Source of the DNA: Rotaria macrura
Lineage: Eukaryota; Rotifera; Eurotatoria; Philodinida; Philodinidae
Reading direction: 5' to 3'
Length of the DNA stretch: 64,000 nucleotides
Assembly: GCA_900239685.1 (NCBI GenBank)
Contig: OENT01000613.1
Coordinates: forward strand, 1 to 64,000
The position numbers were made by a program, and so were the translations under genes. The notes below the pieces were generated by a model that did not search any database, was not told the origin of the DNA, and was given only the letters and a program-made list of their open reading frames with translations. Positions 11,463 to 22,914 of this stretch are shown here, in pieces. Within the stretch, counting starts at the first letter, position 1. The number at the start of each line of letters is the position of its first letter.

Positions 11463-14400
11463 GATTGTTGTTCTTCTGTGTAGGAAAATATACGACGTTT
11501 GATTCTAACAAAGAATTAAGTGAGAATCTTTGAGGAAGCAAGTCCAACTTATAGTCAATCGTTACCAAGCTTTTGTTGACAGGAAAAATTTCCGGCCGAA
11601 GAAACGAACGAGACGTCTTCTATGTCACAGACGGTAGTTACTTTTTCCGATAAATATTTTATCCTATACTTATATAAGCATTTGATTTTCACGCATAATG
11701 TTCTCATGTCAATCAAATGAGAATAGCAGTAGAATAAAAACAGAAGACATTAGAGTTAAATGTCACAATAATGACTTTGATTCATAACATGAGAGACTTT
11801 TAATTTTATCGCTGCTATTTTGTTTTCTGTTTTTAATAGTACTTTCGATGTTTGATTTGTTTTTGAGATGGTTTCAATACCTAACAATAAAATATGGGCC
11901 CTCGCAACAGTTCAATACTAATATGAATGAATTTGTTGTAGCACAAATGTATAATTGTTAAAAGTGCAGAAAGTTGATGGTAAATTGAAAGGACACCAAG
12001 CGTAAATAGCTGTTCTAGTTTTTGAATTACATGATTTGGAATGAGAGATATAATTATCAATACAAATTTTCATTCTCTGTGTAAGAATTTTTAATAAATT
12101 CTATTCAGACTCACATTCTGTAATATTTAGAAATTTTGACAAAAAAAAAGGATTTGAGCTCATCCAAAATCTTGATTTGAAACCATTTCCATCGATTTCT
12201 TTTCCTATTCAGTCAAAGAATATCTCTTCATTGTCACGTACTCGTACTGTTTTTAATAAAGCATATTTCTATTTCACGTAGATTAACTATCGTGTGTCTG
12301 ATTTCAAACAGAAACATGCAGATGCATAATCAAGAGCTTTTAATAATGTAGATCGATAGAAACCAATAATTCTGTCCAATCGTCATAATTTAACAGAAAG
12401 AAACAAACCGTCTTGTTCAAATATTTTATGTAGATGACGACTAAACCTTAGATCGAAAATTCGCCACAAGCTTTTTGTTCATGAAACAATCGATACAAAA
12501 ATAATAATCGACTATATATAAATTCAACTTTTAATTAGATTTTGAATAGAAAGCATTAGTAGAATTCAATAGTTACCATATACATTCCTGAATACTTCAC
12601 CGATCGAATCAAAACAATTGAAAAAAAAGAACCGCAAAAAAGAGGATTAGTTCATTACTTAATTCTATTATGAAACAAAACAAAAAAATTCATCTTATTC
12701 AGTGACTTCTGATCATATCCTGCCAAAAAGAAACATCGATCATTGGAACACTGATTCGAAGTTTCATTGATCACCATAAATTTCCTTTCGGAAATACTTC
12801 GTATTCATTGAACGATTTATTTTAAAAGAGTTTAGATAACAAATCATTAAATCTCATCATCGAATGTAATCGGCAGCTTTTCGACTACTCATATTATCAC
12901 CTATCCGGAATATCTTTTTTCGTAAAAAAATCAACGTCATGTCAAAGTAATTCAATTAACCAAAAAAGTTCTCTGTTTGAACGCTGAAGAGTATTTGATT
13001 AATACATGTTGCTAGTTATTGTATGTAACAAGTACATTAAAATGACATTTTCGATCATCATGTCTATTCAAGCAGAGTACACGTGAATAAAGTAACCCCC
13101 CCCCCTCCGTCTTCCCTCACCCGCCCACTCTCGAACAAAAAAAAAACCAAACTCATTCTTGATTTCTGAGATCAGCATTGCAGATATCATAAATTAAAAT
13201 AAGAAGAACTATAAGGTACGTCGCTGAGAATATCTGTTAAATATGTACGATGACAAGTCACTGATAAAAAGTAAAACGACGAATTCTCTTTGTTTTTATT
13301 CGTGACATTTCGACATTGTTAAATAGTAAACATTTATGATATTCTGTTGCTTTTTGCCTGGCTATGTCGAAGGGTCAACACACGGTCATATTCAGGATTT
13401 TTTTTCGTTCTTTTCGTGTGTTCTTATTACTAAACAATAAATAAGAAGGACATCTGCGTTCACTCATCATTGAATTTGTTCTGTACACGCTTGGTAAGTA
13501 CAATCATGAAGCATTACCACTGCACTTAGAAAAAATAATCCCAGCTTCAGAATATTCGTAAATTTTCGATGAAAAAACTTCAAAACTTTACGTCCAATGA
13601 AACTAAAGACTGTTATTTTGAAGAGCGACAGTTTCGTTATTTTTTTCTTCTTTTTCATTTTGAACTGTTTGTTGTCAAGGTAAAGATAAATCGAACATAA
13701 GCGAGAGAGTCTTGTTCTTTTTATACGATAGTGAATCATTGGTGTCAAGCATCGGGCATGAATATTCATTTCTTTTCTTCATAATATTGAGCATAGAACG
13801 AAAAAGAAACTTCATTGAATAAGTAAAAGGAAAGATGGTTTTATATCTTACCATGTTAGTGTATTTATTTTTTCCTCAGGTTGTCAAAAGAAAATTTTGT
13901 CTAGAAGAGACAGACCAAATGAAAACTTCGTTTGTAAACCACATAGAGATATTTAGAAAAAATTCTTGCTTATATGATTCATTCAACTGACCATGAAGAA
14001 TCGACATTTGACCGAGGATCGATAATGTTGAAGGATTTCTTTTTTAATGAATGGTATTTTTTGAATACTGATTAATTAGTGTGATAGACAGTTTCGATCG
14101 TCGAACAGACTGTGCTACTCTACTGAGTTTGTTTTACATTTTTGAACCGATTCATTCGTTCTATGGCATTCATCGCTTCTCGTACTACATTCCATTTTTA
14201 TAGGATCGATGTGAATAGAAATTTGAGGAAATGTCTTTCTTGAAGTTGGGCTTAGATCATGCTATAAACTAATATTGAAACTGTTGTTCTTTAATTTATA
14301 TGGATCAGACTTCACCTTGTCCATTGATTGAAGATATGTACCTCCTGGGAATAATGTAGACAAGAATAATAATAGAAATTTCATTGTATTATTCATACAA

Positions 14401-14542
14401 CATACTTGAATCTATTTGAGAAACTATCATAACTAGATTGACATATTTCATAGAAATGTTCTGCGTAAATCTGATTTTCATTTCAAATTTATCGTATTGA
14501 TTTCAATATTTTTGTTGTGAAATCTCTTATAGATAGATTACG
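11463..14542. other. 3-kb AT-rich spacer
   Basis: No gene is supported. The 100-codon minus frame at 13467-13769 is lysine- and phenylalanine-rich low-complexity translation without family features. A run of ten C (13096-13105) opens a short CT-rich patch. Confidence 0.4.
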
Positions 14543-17500
14543 ATGGCTACGAAAAATTCACCATTTGTTTTGTATAAAACTTTTATTGATGCTTACATGC
14601 AAGGTCATCCTGAAGTGGCTAAATGCGTACGTTATTGTTCAATCAATTCGTTCAACGAAATTGAATGTATTTGTTAATTCTCTTTGTTTTTCTAGCTTCG
14701 TCATTACAATGCTTTAGCCGAATGGAATAAAATAAAAGATAATCAAGAATTAATCAAATCAAATATTGAAAAATATCTTAACGTTTCGAAAATAACAACG
14801 CCAACTATCGTTGAAACGAAACCACCGACTGACAATCAAACGTTGACAGTAAATACACGAAAACGTACAATATCATCCGATGATGAAACAGAAATTTATG
14901 ATCCTCTATACGATCCCGAAGCTGTTAAAGCAGTTGAACCAACATTTTCGAAGCGTACAATAAAACATTCTATTGAAGAAGATGATGAGACCAAACCATG
15001 GGTCATGCGTGGTATCGAAAAAGCAAAAGCTCGTGTTCAAGCTCATCTTGATAAAATTGAAGCTCGACGTTTGCAGAAACAAAATCGAGTAAAAGCTCCT
15101 GTACAAGAAGCTCTTGTACAAGAAATTCAAGAAATAGCTGACCGCATTGCTAATCTAATACAAGTTAAGAATATGGGTTTATCAACTGAAGAAACAAATC
15201 ATACATTGAAAAAATTGATTCGTCAAAAAAAGGAACGTTCAACAGAACTTAGCCTTTTACGATCAAAACAACGTGCTGGTCTACGTTATCGTGCACGACG
15301 TAAAAAACGTCTTGAAACATTATGCAATGCTGACCCAGAGGTTGCAACAGAACTTTTAAAACTTTACAAACCATCAACAATAGCTGTACATTCAATTGAC
15401 AATGTTTCTCCTGATCTATTACGAACAATTGAAGAAATTGCCATACTCGGCGGTGTATCTTCTATTGATACAAGATTCAACATGAATAAACCATGTACGA
15501 CAATAGATGAACTTCGAGATAAAATAAAAGAACGTGGCTATGAAATTCGTCGATCATCAATTTTTTATCGGTAATTAATCGAGTTTGTTTCTTCTTTGCA
15601 AAAATTAGCCAAACTCGATGTATTTTAGTCTGATACCTGCTGGTGCATTTTCAGAAGATGGAAAAAAACATGTGACTACATCAGCTGTTCGTCTTCGAAA
15701 ACTTCAGAATTTCGAACAAACTCAGCATGAAGGTAGTTTATTTGATTCATATATTCAAAAGAAATGCCTCTAAAATGACTTTGGTTTTTTAGATTGTCAT
15801 TTTATATCTGCTACTTTAAAATATATTAAAGATTTAGCAGGCACTTTTGGTAATGACTGTGTATTCTATCTTGTTAAAGATAATAAATGTTCGGTTAGAA
15901 TTGGTCGATCTGCAGCTAGAGGACATTCACCACTTATCATGCGTCTTGATTATCAAATAAGTACGTCAAATGGAACACCCATGCCACCATCGGTTCGACA
16001 TCAACTTAAGCCAACGTAGGTTGAATACGAAAACTAACGATGTTTTTGGTTTCTCTTTAAATGTAACGATATCGATAAAGAGTGCCGAGCTTAAGTCGAC
16101 GAATGATAACATGTTAATTCGATGGAAGCAAAAATCCGATGAATTTTGATGCACCTCAACATATTATCGTTCGTCGACTTAAATGAAAAAGTTTTCAATG
16201 CATTATGAATCAAAGATTTCTACAACATGCATGCAGAGTTTAGTTTGATACTGCTAAAGTATGAATATTTTCATAATGAGAGACATTATTCGTTCTATGT
16301 TATGCAAAACTTTGAAATCAAAGATGCTGCAACAAGTATCTTCATGTTTTTTACAACTTTTGCTGATATCTATTTGAAAGATATATGTTTTAGATTTTCT
16401 TTTCTCTAAATTTCTACGTTCTCTTGACGGCTTCATGTTAGGTTAAAATTCGATTACATTTTTAAGATAATACAAAAACACGATGTATTTTTTAAGAGAA
16501 AGAGAAAATTAAGTGTTTGTCTACTCTGACGCATCATTCATAAGATATTCATCAACCATGAGACCGTCGAAGATTTTTCTTATTTTGAAATTTTCTTTTA
16601 AAGATTTTCAAAACAAGGTGACGAAAGCGAAATATAGGAAAACACTTCGATAAAATACGACAGCCGGCAGTAGTGGACTCACAGTTTCTTTTCTAGATTA
16701 AAAGTGAGGGATTTGTACAATTTTATTCTGATTTTCGAACGGATCATCGAAAATTATACCATTGATGTTGTTCAACAGTTTACTGAAAATGCATATGTTC
16801 AATGAGACGCGTTACAAGTATATCAGATCTCTCGTAGCAGCGGAATAAAGAAAGCTATTTGAAAAACAAGAAGCAGTCTACTATTTAAACGTATGATGCT
16901 GATATTTATTGATCTATTGCATCGCTTGAGGCTTATCACGATCGATACTGGCATACGCTCATACACTAGTCATACAAGAAAAGGGACAATATTGATTCTT
17001 TCGTTCGCATGATGTAAAAGTTGTACTCAAACAAGTGTCTTCGCCGTCTTTCAGTATGACTTTTTTATTTTCATGATTTCGAAAGACTAGATCAAATTAA
17101 CAAAACCTATCTTTTTTGAAAATTTTTCCTACGACCTCGTATCATAGCTAAGCATTTAAGTCGTCAACCCTGAAGTCCTCATAATCCTAAGAAGCAAAGA
17201 CTAAAACTTGTTTGGATACGTTTCTATATCGACTGGGCAATAGAAAATATGCACTACTGATGATAAAGTCAATCGGAAATTTCTGTAGATTCTAAACGGT
17301 GACCTGACAGAACTAGAACGAACAAACAATGGATAGAATTCTAGAGCTTCACTGATTTTTACCAAATAATTTACATGTAGGATTCATATGAGAATTGGAA
17401 GTGTTAAAATATATCTCTTCATCTTCAATCATTCATACATTGATCACTCTAATCTACTTATTGACTACACTCTAATTGAAATAATTCAGGTAATCACATA

Positions 17501-19896
17501 GAAGAATTTGAGCTGACTGAATTCTAATCGCATAACAAGACTGAACTGTGTATTTCACAGTAGTTTGAATCGAGAACATGGCAAGTACAAACTTGGGTGT
17601 TAACTATGTTACGTATCCTCGTTGTGTTATCAGTTGTTGAAAGTAACATATAGATCTATGATGTATTTGATCATATGAATATGTTGGAACAGTAGAAAAA
17701 TGTTAATTGAAATAGTAGAAGTCTGATTAGCAATAAGAACCTTTTCGAAATGACGAAATTTCACAGTGCCTGTGTTGACTATTCATGGTTATCGTTTGAA
17801 GAGATTTTAATGAACGATCTAAAAAAAAAGAATACTATCAAGCATAAATTACTAATATCTCATTAGAATAGACATATGATTTCATTTATACTAGTTCTAG
17901 AGAAAAGGGGTAAATAGTAAGTAGAGTACGAGTCCAAAGATCATTCGACTAAAACAACATCTATATTGATTCGTAACAACAGTTATATTATGCTTTCTAT
18001 TTTTTTATCGCGCAAGGATTATGTAAACAGCTTCTTGTTTGGCTAAAATTTTCCTTTAAAAATTTCTAGTTTCTTTGATGCATTGAAAAGCTTATCGTTT
18101 CAATGTTTTGTTCCTTGTTTTTAGAGTGTATGCGTCTTCTATCATTGATGAAACTGGTGTTATCACGTTTGCTGGCCCAACTTATATATCTATTCGTTCA
18201 GCAAAACATGATCGAATAGATATTGATTGCGAAGAAGTTGACTTTGATCATGTTGTTAAATTGAAAGAATTCGAACGAACAGCTCGAAATCATATCGGTG
18301 AAATCAAACCAATAATTATAATGAATGTTGATAATATTCATCCAGCTGATTATACACGCTTTCGGAAGACACTTTATTTATCAATAAAAAAATTTAAAAA
18401 ATATAATCTAGATGTTTTTATACTTATTACACAAGCACCGGGCCAAGCAGCATTCAACATTGTTGAACGACGTCTAGCATTATTATCACATGATTTATCG
18501 GGTTTAGTTTTGCCGGATAATTATTTTGGTACACATTTAAATGTAAGTGGTTTAACAAATGATGCTGAATTAGAAAAAATGAATATTAAAAAAACCGGTG
18601 AAATACTTGCTGAAGTATGGAATATGAATATGATTGATAGTCATCAAGTTGTTACGGACTTTATTGATCCACCTACAGCAACTGATGATATGCTTCAATC
18701 AATAGATGTGAAATTTACTCTAGATGATATTATTGATGAGTAAGAACTTTCATTGAAAGATAAATAAAAGAAAAGTATTCGGCAATGTTTTAGAATTTGT
18801 GATGACGATGAAGAAATTCCACTTCATCAACGTATTCAACATTCTCGGCCAGCCTTTTATCCAGATACAAATACAGATACAAAACCGAGACCAGTTTATG
18901 ATATCGATGAGTATGTTGATTTTGAAAGAGAACTAATTGACAAATGTTTTGCTTATTTGCTTCAGATATTGGTGTGCAACACATGTTTTTCAAACTCAAT
19001 ACACAATTCAAATAATTCGTTGTACGAAACCCGAATGTTGTGGTCCATGGCGTTCGAATTATATTCAAGTCTTTCCTCATCGATTTCTTCCACCACCTGT
19101 ACCATTTAATCGTTCATCTCGTGGTGTACGCTTAGAAAATATTGAAGCATCATTTGCTAATGTAAAACCACTGTCTCCATATTATGGTACATTATTTCAA
19201 CGTATTCAATTTCATGGTATTGTTATGCGGGGAACCCAAAATCAATTAATACCATTCGATGCTTATTGTCCATCACTTCGTGATAAATTCCATTCACGCA
19301 CATGTACCATTTGTAAACAATACATACCATCTCCAACACGCTTACGCAATCATTACAAAGTGCATCAGCTGCGATATTCATCGAAATATATCGATCTAAA
19401 CAATAATAATAATAAAAAGGAAGAAGAACTAGTTGATGAGGATGATCCTGTTGATCCAAGTGATTTACCAGTGATACCAATAAATATATGTCAACATGGA
19501 GTTTTTCTTTTTACTGATATGGCTGATTGGTTGAGATCAGATTTTGAAGATGATCCGGTTACTGAAGCCAAACCAAAATCAGTAGCTGCTAAAGCTATGG
19601 CTATGATACGAAAAGAAAAACAATTGGTAGCTGAAGCAAATGCTGCCATAGCTGAAAGTTCGAAATTACTTGAGAAAACAGGAAGAGCAACCGCAAAAAC
19701 AATAGACAACGAGACTGTTGAACCAGTAGCAATCATATCAGTTGACAATGCCTTAACGTCGAATGATAATGATGATATGCCTAAAATTAAGATGGAACAA
19801 GAAGATGTATCTGATGCACTTGAACAATTGACCGTTACAGATGACACTATGAATCATAGTTATGATGATCTTGGCGATCTAATAGACAAGATTTGA
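14543..19896 (+). CDS. DDE transposase-like, C2H2-finger protein (probable domesticated transposase)
   Basis: Seven exons with consistent phase: 14543-14626, 14696-15570, 15629-15732, 15793-16015, 18125-18739, 18794-18910 and 18966-19896. Together they give 982 aa without a stop. The N-terminus (residues 1-60) is short and helical. It is followed by an acidic/basic, coiled-coil-prone region with a K/R-rich segment (SKQRAGLRYRARRKKR). The core has FYLVKDNKCSVRIG (Asp384), IIIMNVDNIHPADYTRF (Asp498) and APGQAAFNIVERRLALLS (Glu543), a plausible RNase H-type D-D-E triad. The last block resembles the 'PPG.SKWN.IEHR' motif of ISAzo13-type transposases. A C2H2 finger (Cys786, Cys789, His802, His806) and an acidic tail follow. 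I recall similar uncharacterised multi-copy proteins in molluscs and cnidarians. Five introns are 53-69 nt, but intron 4 is 2.1 kb. No terminal repeats flank the gene, which favours domestication. Confidence 0.75.
16091..16182. repeat. 25-bp inverted repeat inside the large intron
   Basis: The arm at 16091-16115 (TTAAGTCGACGAATGATAAC plus ATGTT) pairs with 16158-16182 with two mismatches across a 42-nt spacer. The spacer itself begins AATTCGAT and contains GATGAATT. It lies 75 nt inside the 2.1-kb intron of the transposase-like gene. It may be a MITE tip, a solo foldback, or a structured intronic RNA. Confidence 0.7.
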
Positions 19897-21661
19897 TTTT
19901 TTGCTCAAGTAGATAAACTTTCGAGTTTTCTGTTTTCTTTTAGTGTGAATGTTTGTTGTGTTTCACAAAATAAGCTTAGACTTAAAAAAAAGTATAATTT
20001 AGTGTAAATGACTTCTTTATGCATCATATGCTTATTCATTATCGTTTCATCATTTAAATATAAAATATACATGATAACAAGCCATTGTAATAGATTGTCG
20101 ATGAAAGAACGAACTTAATGACATTCTTTTTCTTTTCTATAATGTGAACTTTATGAGTAATTTGGATTTTCCAGTAAAGTCAAAACAAAGCTAAAGTATT
20201 TCCTAAACGAAGGTACCGTGTTAAGGCTGCATACGACTAAATATCAATAATTATAGACTTACGCCCGACATTGTAACAATAATACTCTGTTAGAAGAATT
20301 TGACTTTGCTGAAAATTTGAATTCTTCAGTTCATGCCAGTACGCTGCAAGTATTATGTAGTGTTTTTTATTAGTATCAAAGCTCCACGTGTTATGGGATT
20401 AAGCGTGAGCTTTTTCGAGTACCGTTTAAAAGAGCTGGAGTTTACTCCAACGTTTATCTGTCGATTCAAACGAATAATTGTCTGAAATCTTCAAAAGACG
20501 TTGTTGACGACGAAAAACTTTTGAAATTTGTTTAAAATCTTGTTTGTTTTTGAGAAAAATAGTGAAACATGTCCATGAACGACATGAATCTCTCTCTCTC
20601 GCTCTTTGAATCTTTTACAACTAACAACTATAGACGAGTGTTATGTTCAGCTGCATGAAACTATGGTCGAACTTATTGAATTAGTACAATAAAAAGATTG
20701 ATATTCAAATAGAGTTTCGCGTTTCTTAAAAAAACCAGGAGTCACCAATCAGAACTTCAACCGTCGTTTCAGTTTCTAATAATTAAAGTCAGAATCAAAA
20801 TCATTGTAGTCAAGAAATTTCCAATGACGGCTGACTGGTATCAACTAAATATTGTTAATATATTGTGATGTGTGCAAACACGAATTTGTAACATTGAACT
20901 AAATGAAAAATTTAGTTATTCGCGTATACTTGAATTAGGAGCGCAGATTCATCTATTGCTTTTGTTATTTCTTTTGAGATTTTGTGTTTTGATGTAATCT
21001 GCATTCGAAAACTCACTCTTTACAGGTTCGCCTTTTTCAAACAAGAATCATGGCTAGACGCAAGACGTGCAATAATCATGAGATTCAAAATATTTCTAGA
21101 TGATAAGAAATTTGATTGTAGTAATCATGAATGAGACACGACAAACGATGCTATCAATTTAATTTTGAACACTATTATACAACGATGAAAAGTTTCATAC
21201 ATTTTTCTTTCTCTTCATCTAAAATTTTAATGAATAGCCTTTTGTTCATGAAAACTATGAATGACCTCGAAAAATATTAAGACGTACCGAATTTATAGAG
21301 AAAATTAAAGTTTATTGCTTGGTAATAAGCAAGAAAGAAATCCAATGTCTTGTTACTTTAACAATCAATTGAAATCGATTCGTTTTTGACGTGCTCGTGA
21401 TTCATGATCTACGCAGTTGTTGATCACCGGTACAAATATTATTTCTCAATTTTTTGCTCCAAAAGACGATTATATGATGCATATCAGAGCGGTTAAATCA
21501 TTTTTAGCAGTAGAATGTTCTTACACAAAATCATGTTTTTTCCCTATGGAATGACACGAGACGAGACTATTTCATTCTACATGAAGCCTTGATTAGCATG
21601 TATTCAACAACGAGATTATTGCGTTTCATGCCATTGATTAACGAAAGAGAGAAATTACACT
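19897..21661. other. AT-rich spacer
   Basis: No gene, RNA or repeat can be supported beyond a short CT microsatellite near 20591-20604. Confidence 0.4.
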
Positions 21662-21948
21662 ATGGTTGCATTCTTCATGTCTTTAGTACTTGTCGGTATT
21701 TCTGTTGCTGTACTACTAGTATGGTGAGTTAGTCATACGTCGTCAATCCCAATGTTGATACAATAATGTCTACAAACGGATTCTTGAAACGGTATGGATG
21801 TATTTATGGTTATCCAACATCAAACACATTTGAACAAACTAGCATACACCACACAACCATTCCCATGTCAGCAGTCACTCTCCATAGTTTTCAAGAAAAA
21901 ACGTCCGATTATTTATTTCGGCAGAAAAATTTGATTCAAATTCAATGA
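21662..21948 (+). CDS. possible small two-exon membrane/secreted peptide
   Basis: ATG 21662 opens a strongly hydrophobic leader, MVAFFMSLVLVGISVAVLLV, running straight into a TG|GTGAGT donor at 21723. A CTAG acceptor near 21842 would restore phase and give about 60 aa ending at TGA 21946-21948. The second exon has no recognisable fold. The hydrophobic start plus consensus donor is the only evidence, so this could easily be chance. Confidence 0.2.
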
Positions 21949-22731
21949 TGTTAGTTGACAACGAAAAAAACCAAGAGTGCCCATTGAAGCGTATTCTGCG
22001 AAAAAAAATGATCGAAATAGTAAATGATGATAATGATTACTAGTTAGCCAAATGTGATGTGTGGCGTACCAACTTTTCTAAAATTACAAAAGAATTTCCA
22101 GAACATTAGCACCGATAAAAACGAGAACCTGAACTCTTACTGAATAATAATGACTGAATATGGAGAAAATAGTATTATCCGCGTCGATGCGATACCTGTA
22201 GCTGTTTATACTCCTTTTTTCTGCATCATGTAGAAAACTTTCGAAGAAATGAATGTTCATGAAAGAAGAATTTTGGGTCAGACAAGAAAATTCTTCTCTC
22301 AGAAAGCGAATGCTCTATAGTGCCCAGCATTTGATATTTGCAAACATAAGCTGAGAACGAAGTAGATCTGAATACAAGTAAAGCTTGTACGGTGCATTGA
22401 CTTTGTCATATTGTCAACGCCAATTTTTACCAAATCGACTGTAACAGTCAGGAATTCAGTATAAACTGAGTGTTGACGTAAAAACATCATTTCCAATCTA
22501 GGTTTCACATGCCTTTCTTTCTTGAACTACGCATAGATAAATTATTTTGAATAGTCACACGAAAAAAGAGACAAAATCAAAAGAGTAACGATAAGATGAT
22601 TCTTAGCGCTACCAAATAATACTTCGTAATGTGACTGAAAGTTTCGCGTAAACATTTGCATAATCTCGAAGGTTGTTATCGAAGAACTAGCAGTGACAGC
22701 TTTATATTGAAAACACAAACCTCTCCAACAT
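21949..22731. other. AT-rich spacer
   Basis: No supported gene. The minus frame at 22299-22508 has no family signal. The minus frame at 22542-22841 overlaps the cysteine-rich peptide gene in another frame. Confidence 0.35.
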
Positions 22732-22914
22732 TCATTCGCAGTAGCACTAGTTTTTACCATCATTACAACTGTAGCCATAGGGTTCATAGGAGTCACCACA
22801 AACTCCTGCAGCAAGCGAGTCACATAATGTGTTATCATCATGGCAGTGAATGTTCACACTCATGGCGCCTGTTGCGAGAAGTAAAGCGAAGATGATAAAA
22901 CGGATAAGTTTCAT
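22732..22914 (-). pseudogene. small secreted cysteine-rich peptide, interrupted by in-frame TAG
   Basis: ATG at 22914 opens a clean signal peptide, MKLIRFIIFALLLATGAMS. It is followed by a short mature region with cysteines at residues 24, 31, 39 and 50. TAG at 22749-22747 ends the frame after 55 aa. If TAG is ignored, four more codons carrying two cysteines in C-x-C spacing precede a TGA at 22734-22732. Six cysteines would be a typical number for a disulfide-knotted defence or venom-like peptide, and four would not. The gene is therefore either a fresh pseudogene, a read-through gene, or a genuine four-cysteine peptide. No homologue is recognised and the function is unknown. Confidence 0.5.

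Noticed and set aside
13467-13769. 100-codon minus-strand open frame
   Set aside because: Lysine/phenylalanine/leucine-rich AT-driven translation with no start context, motif or splice partner.
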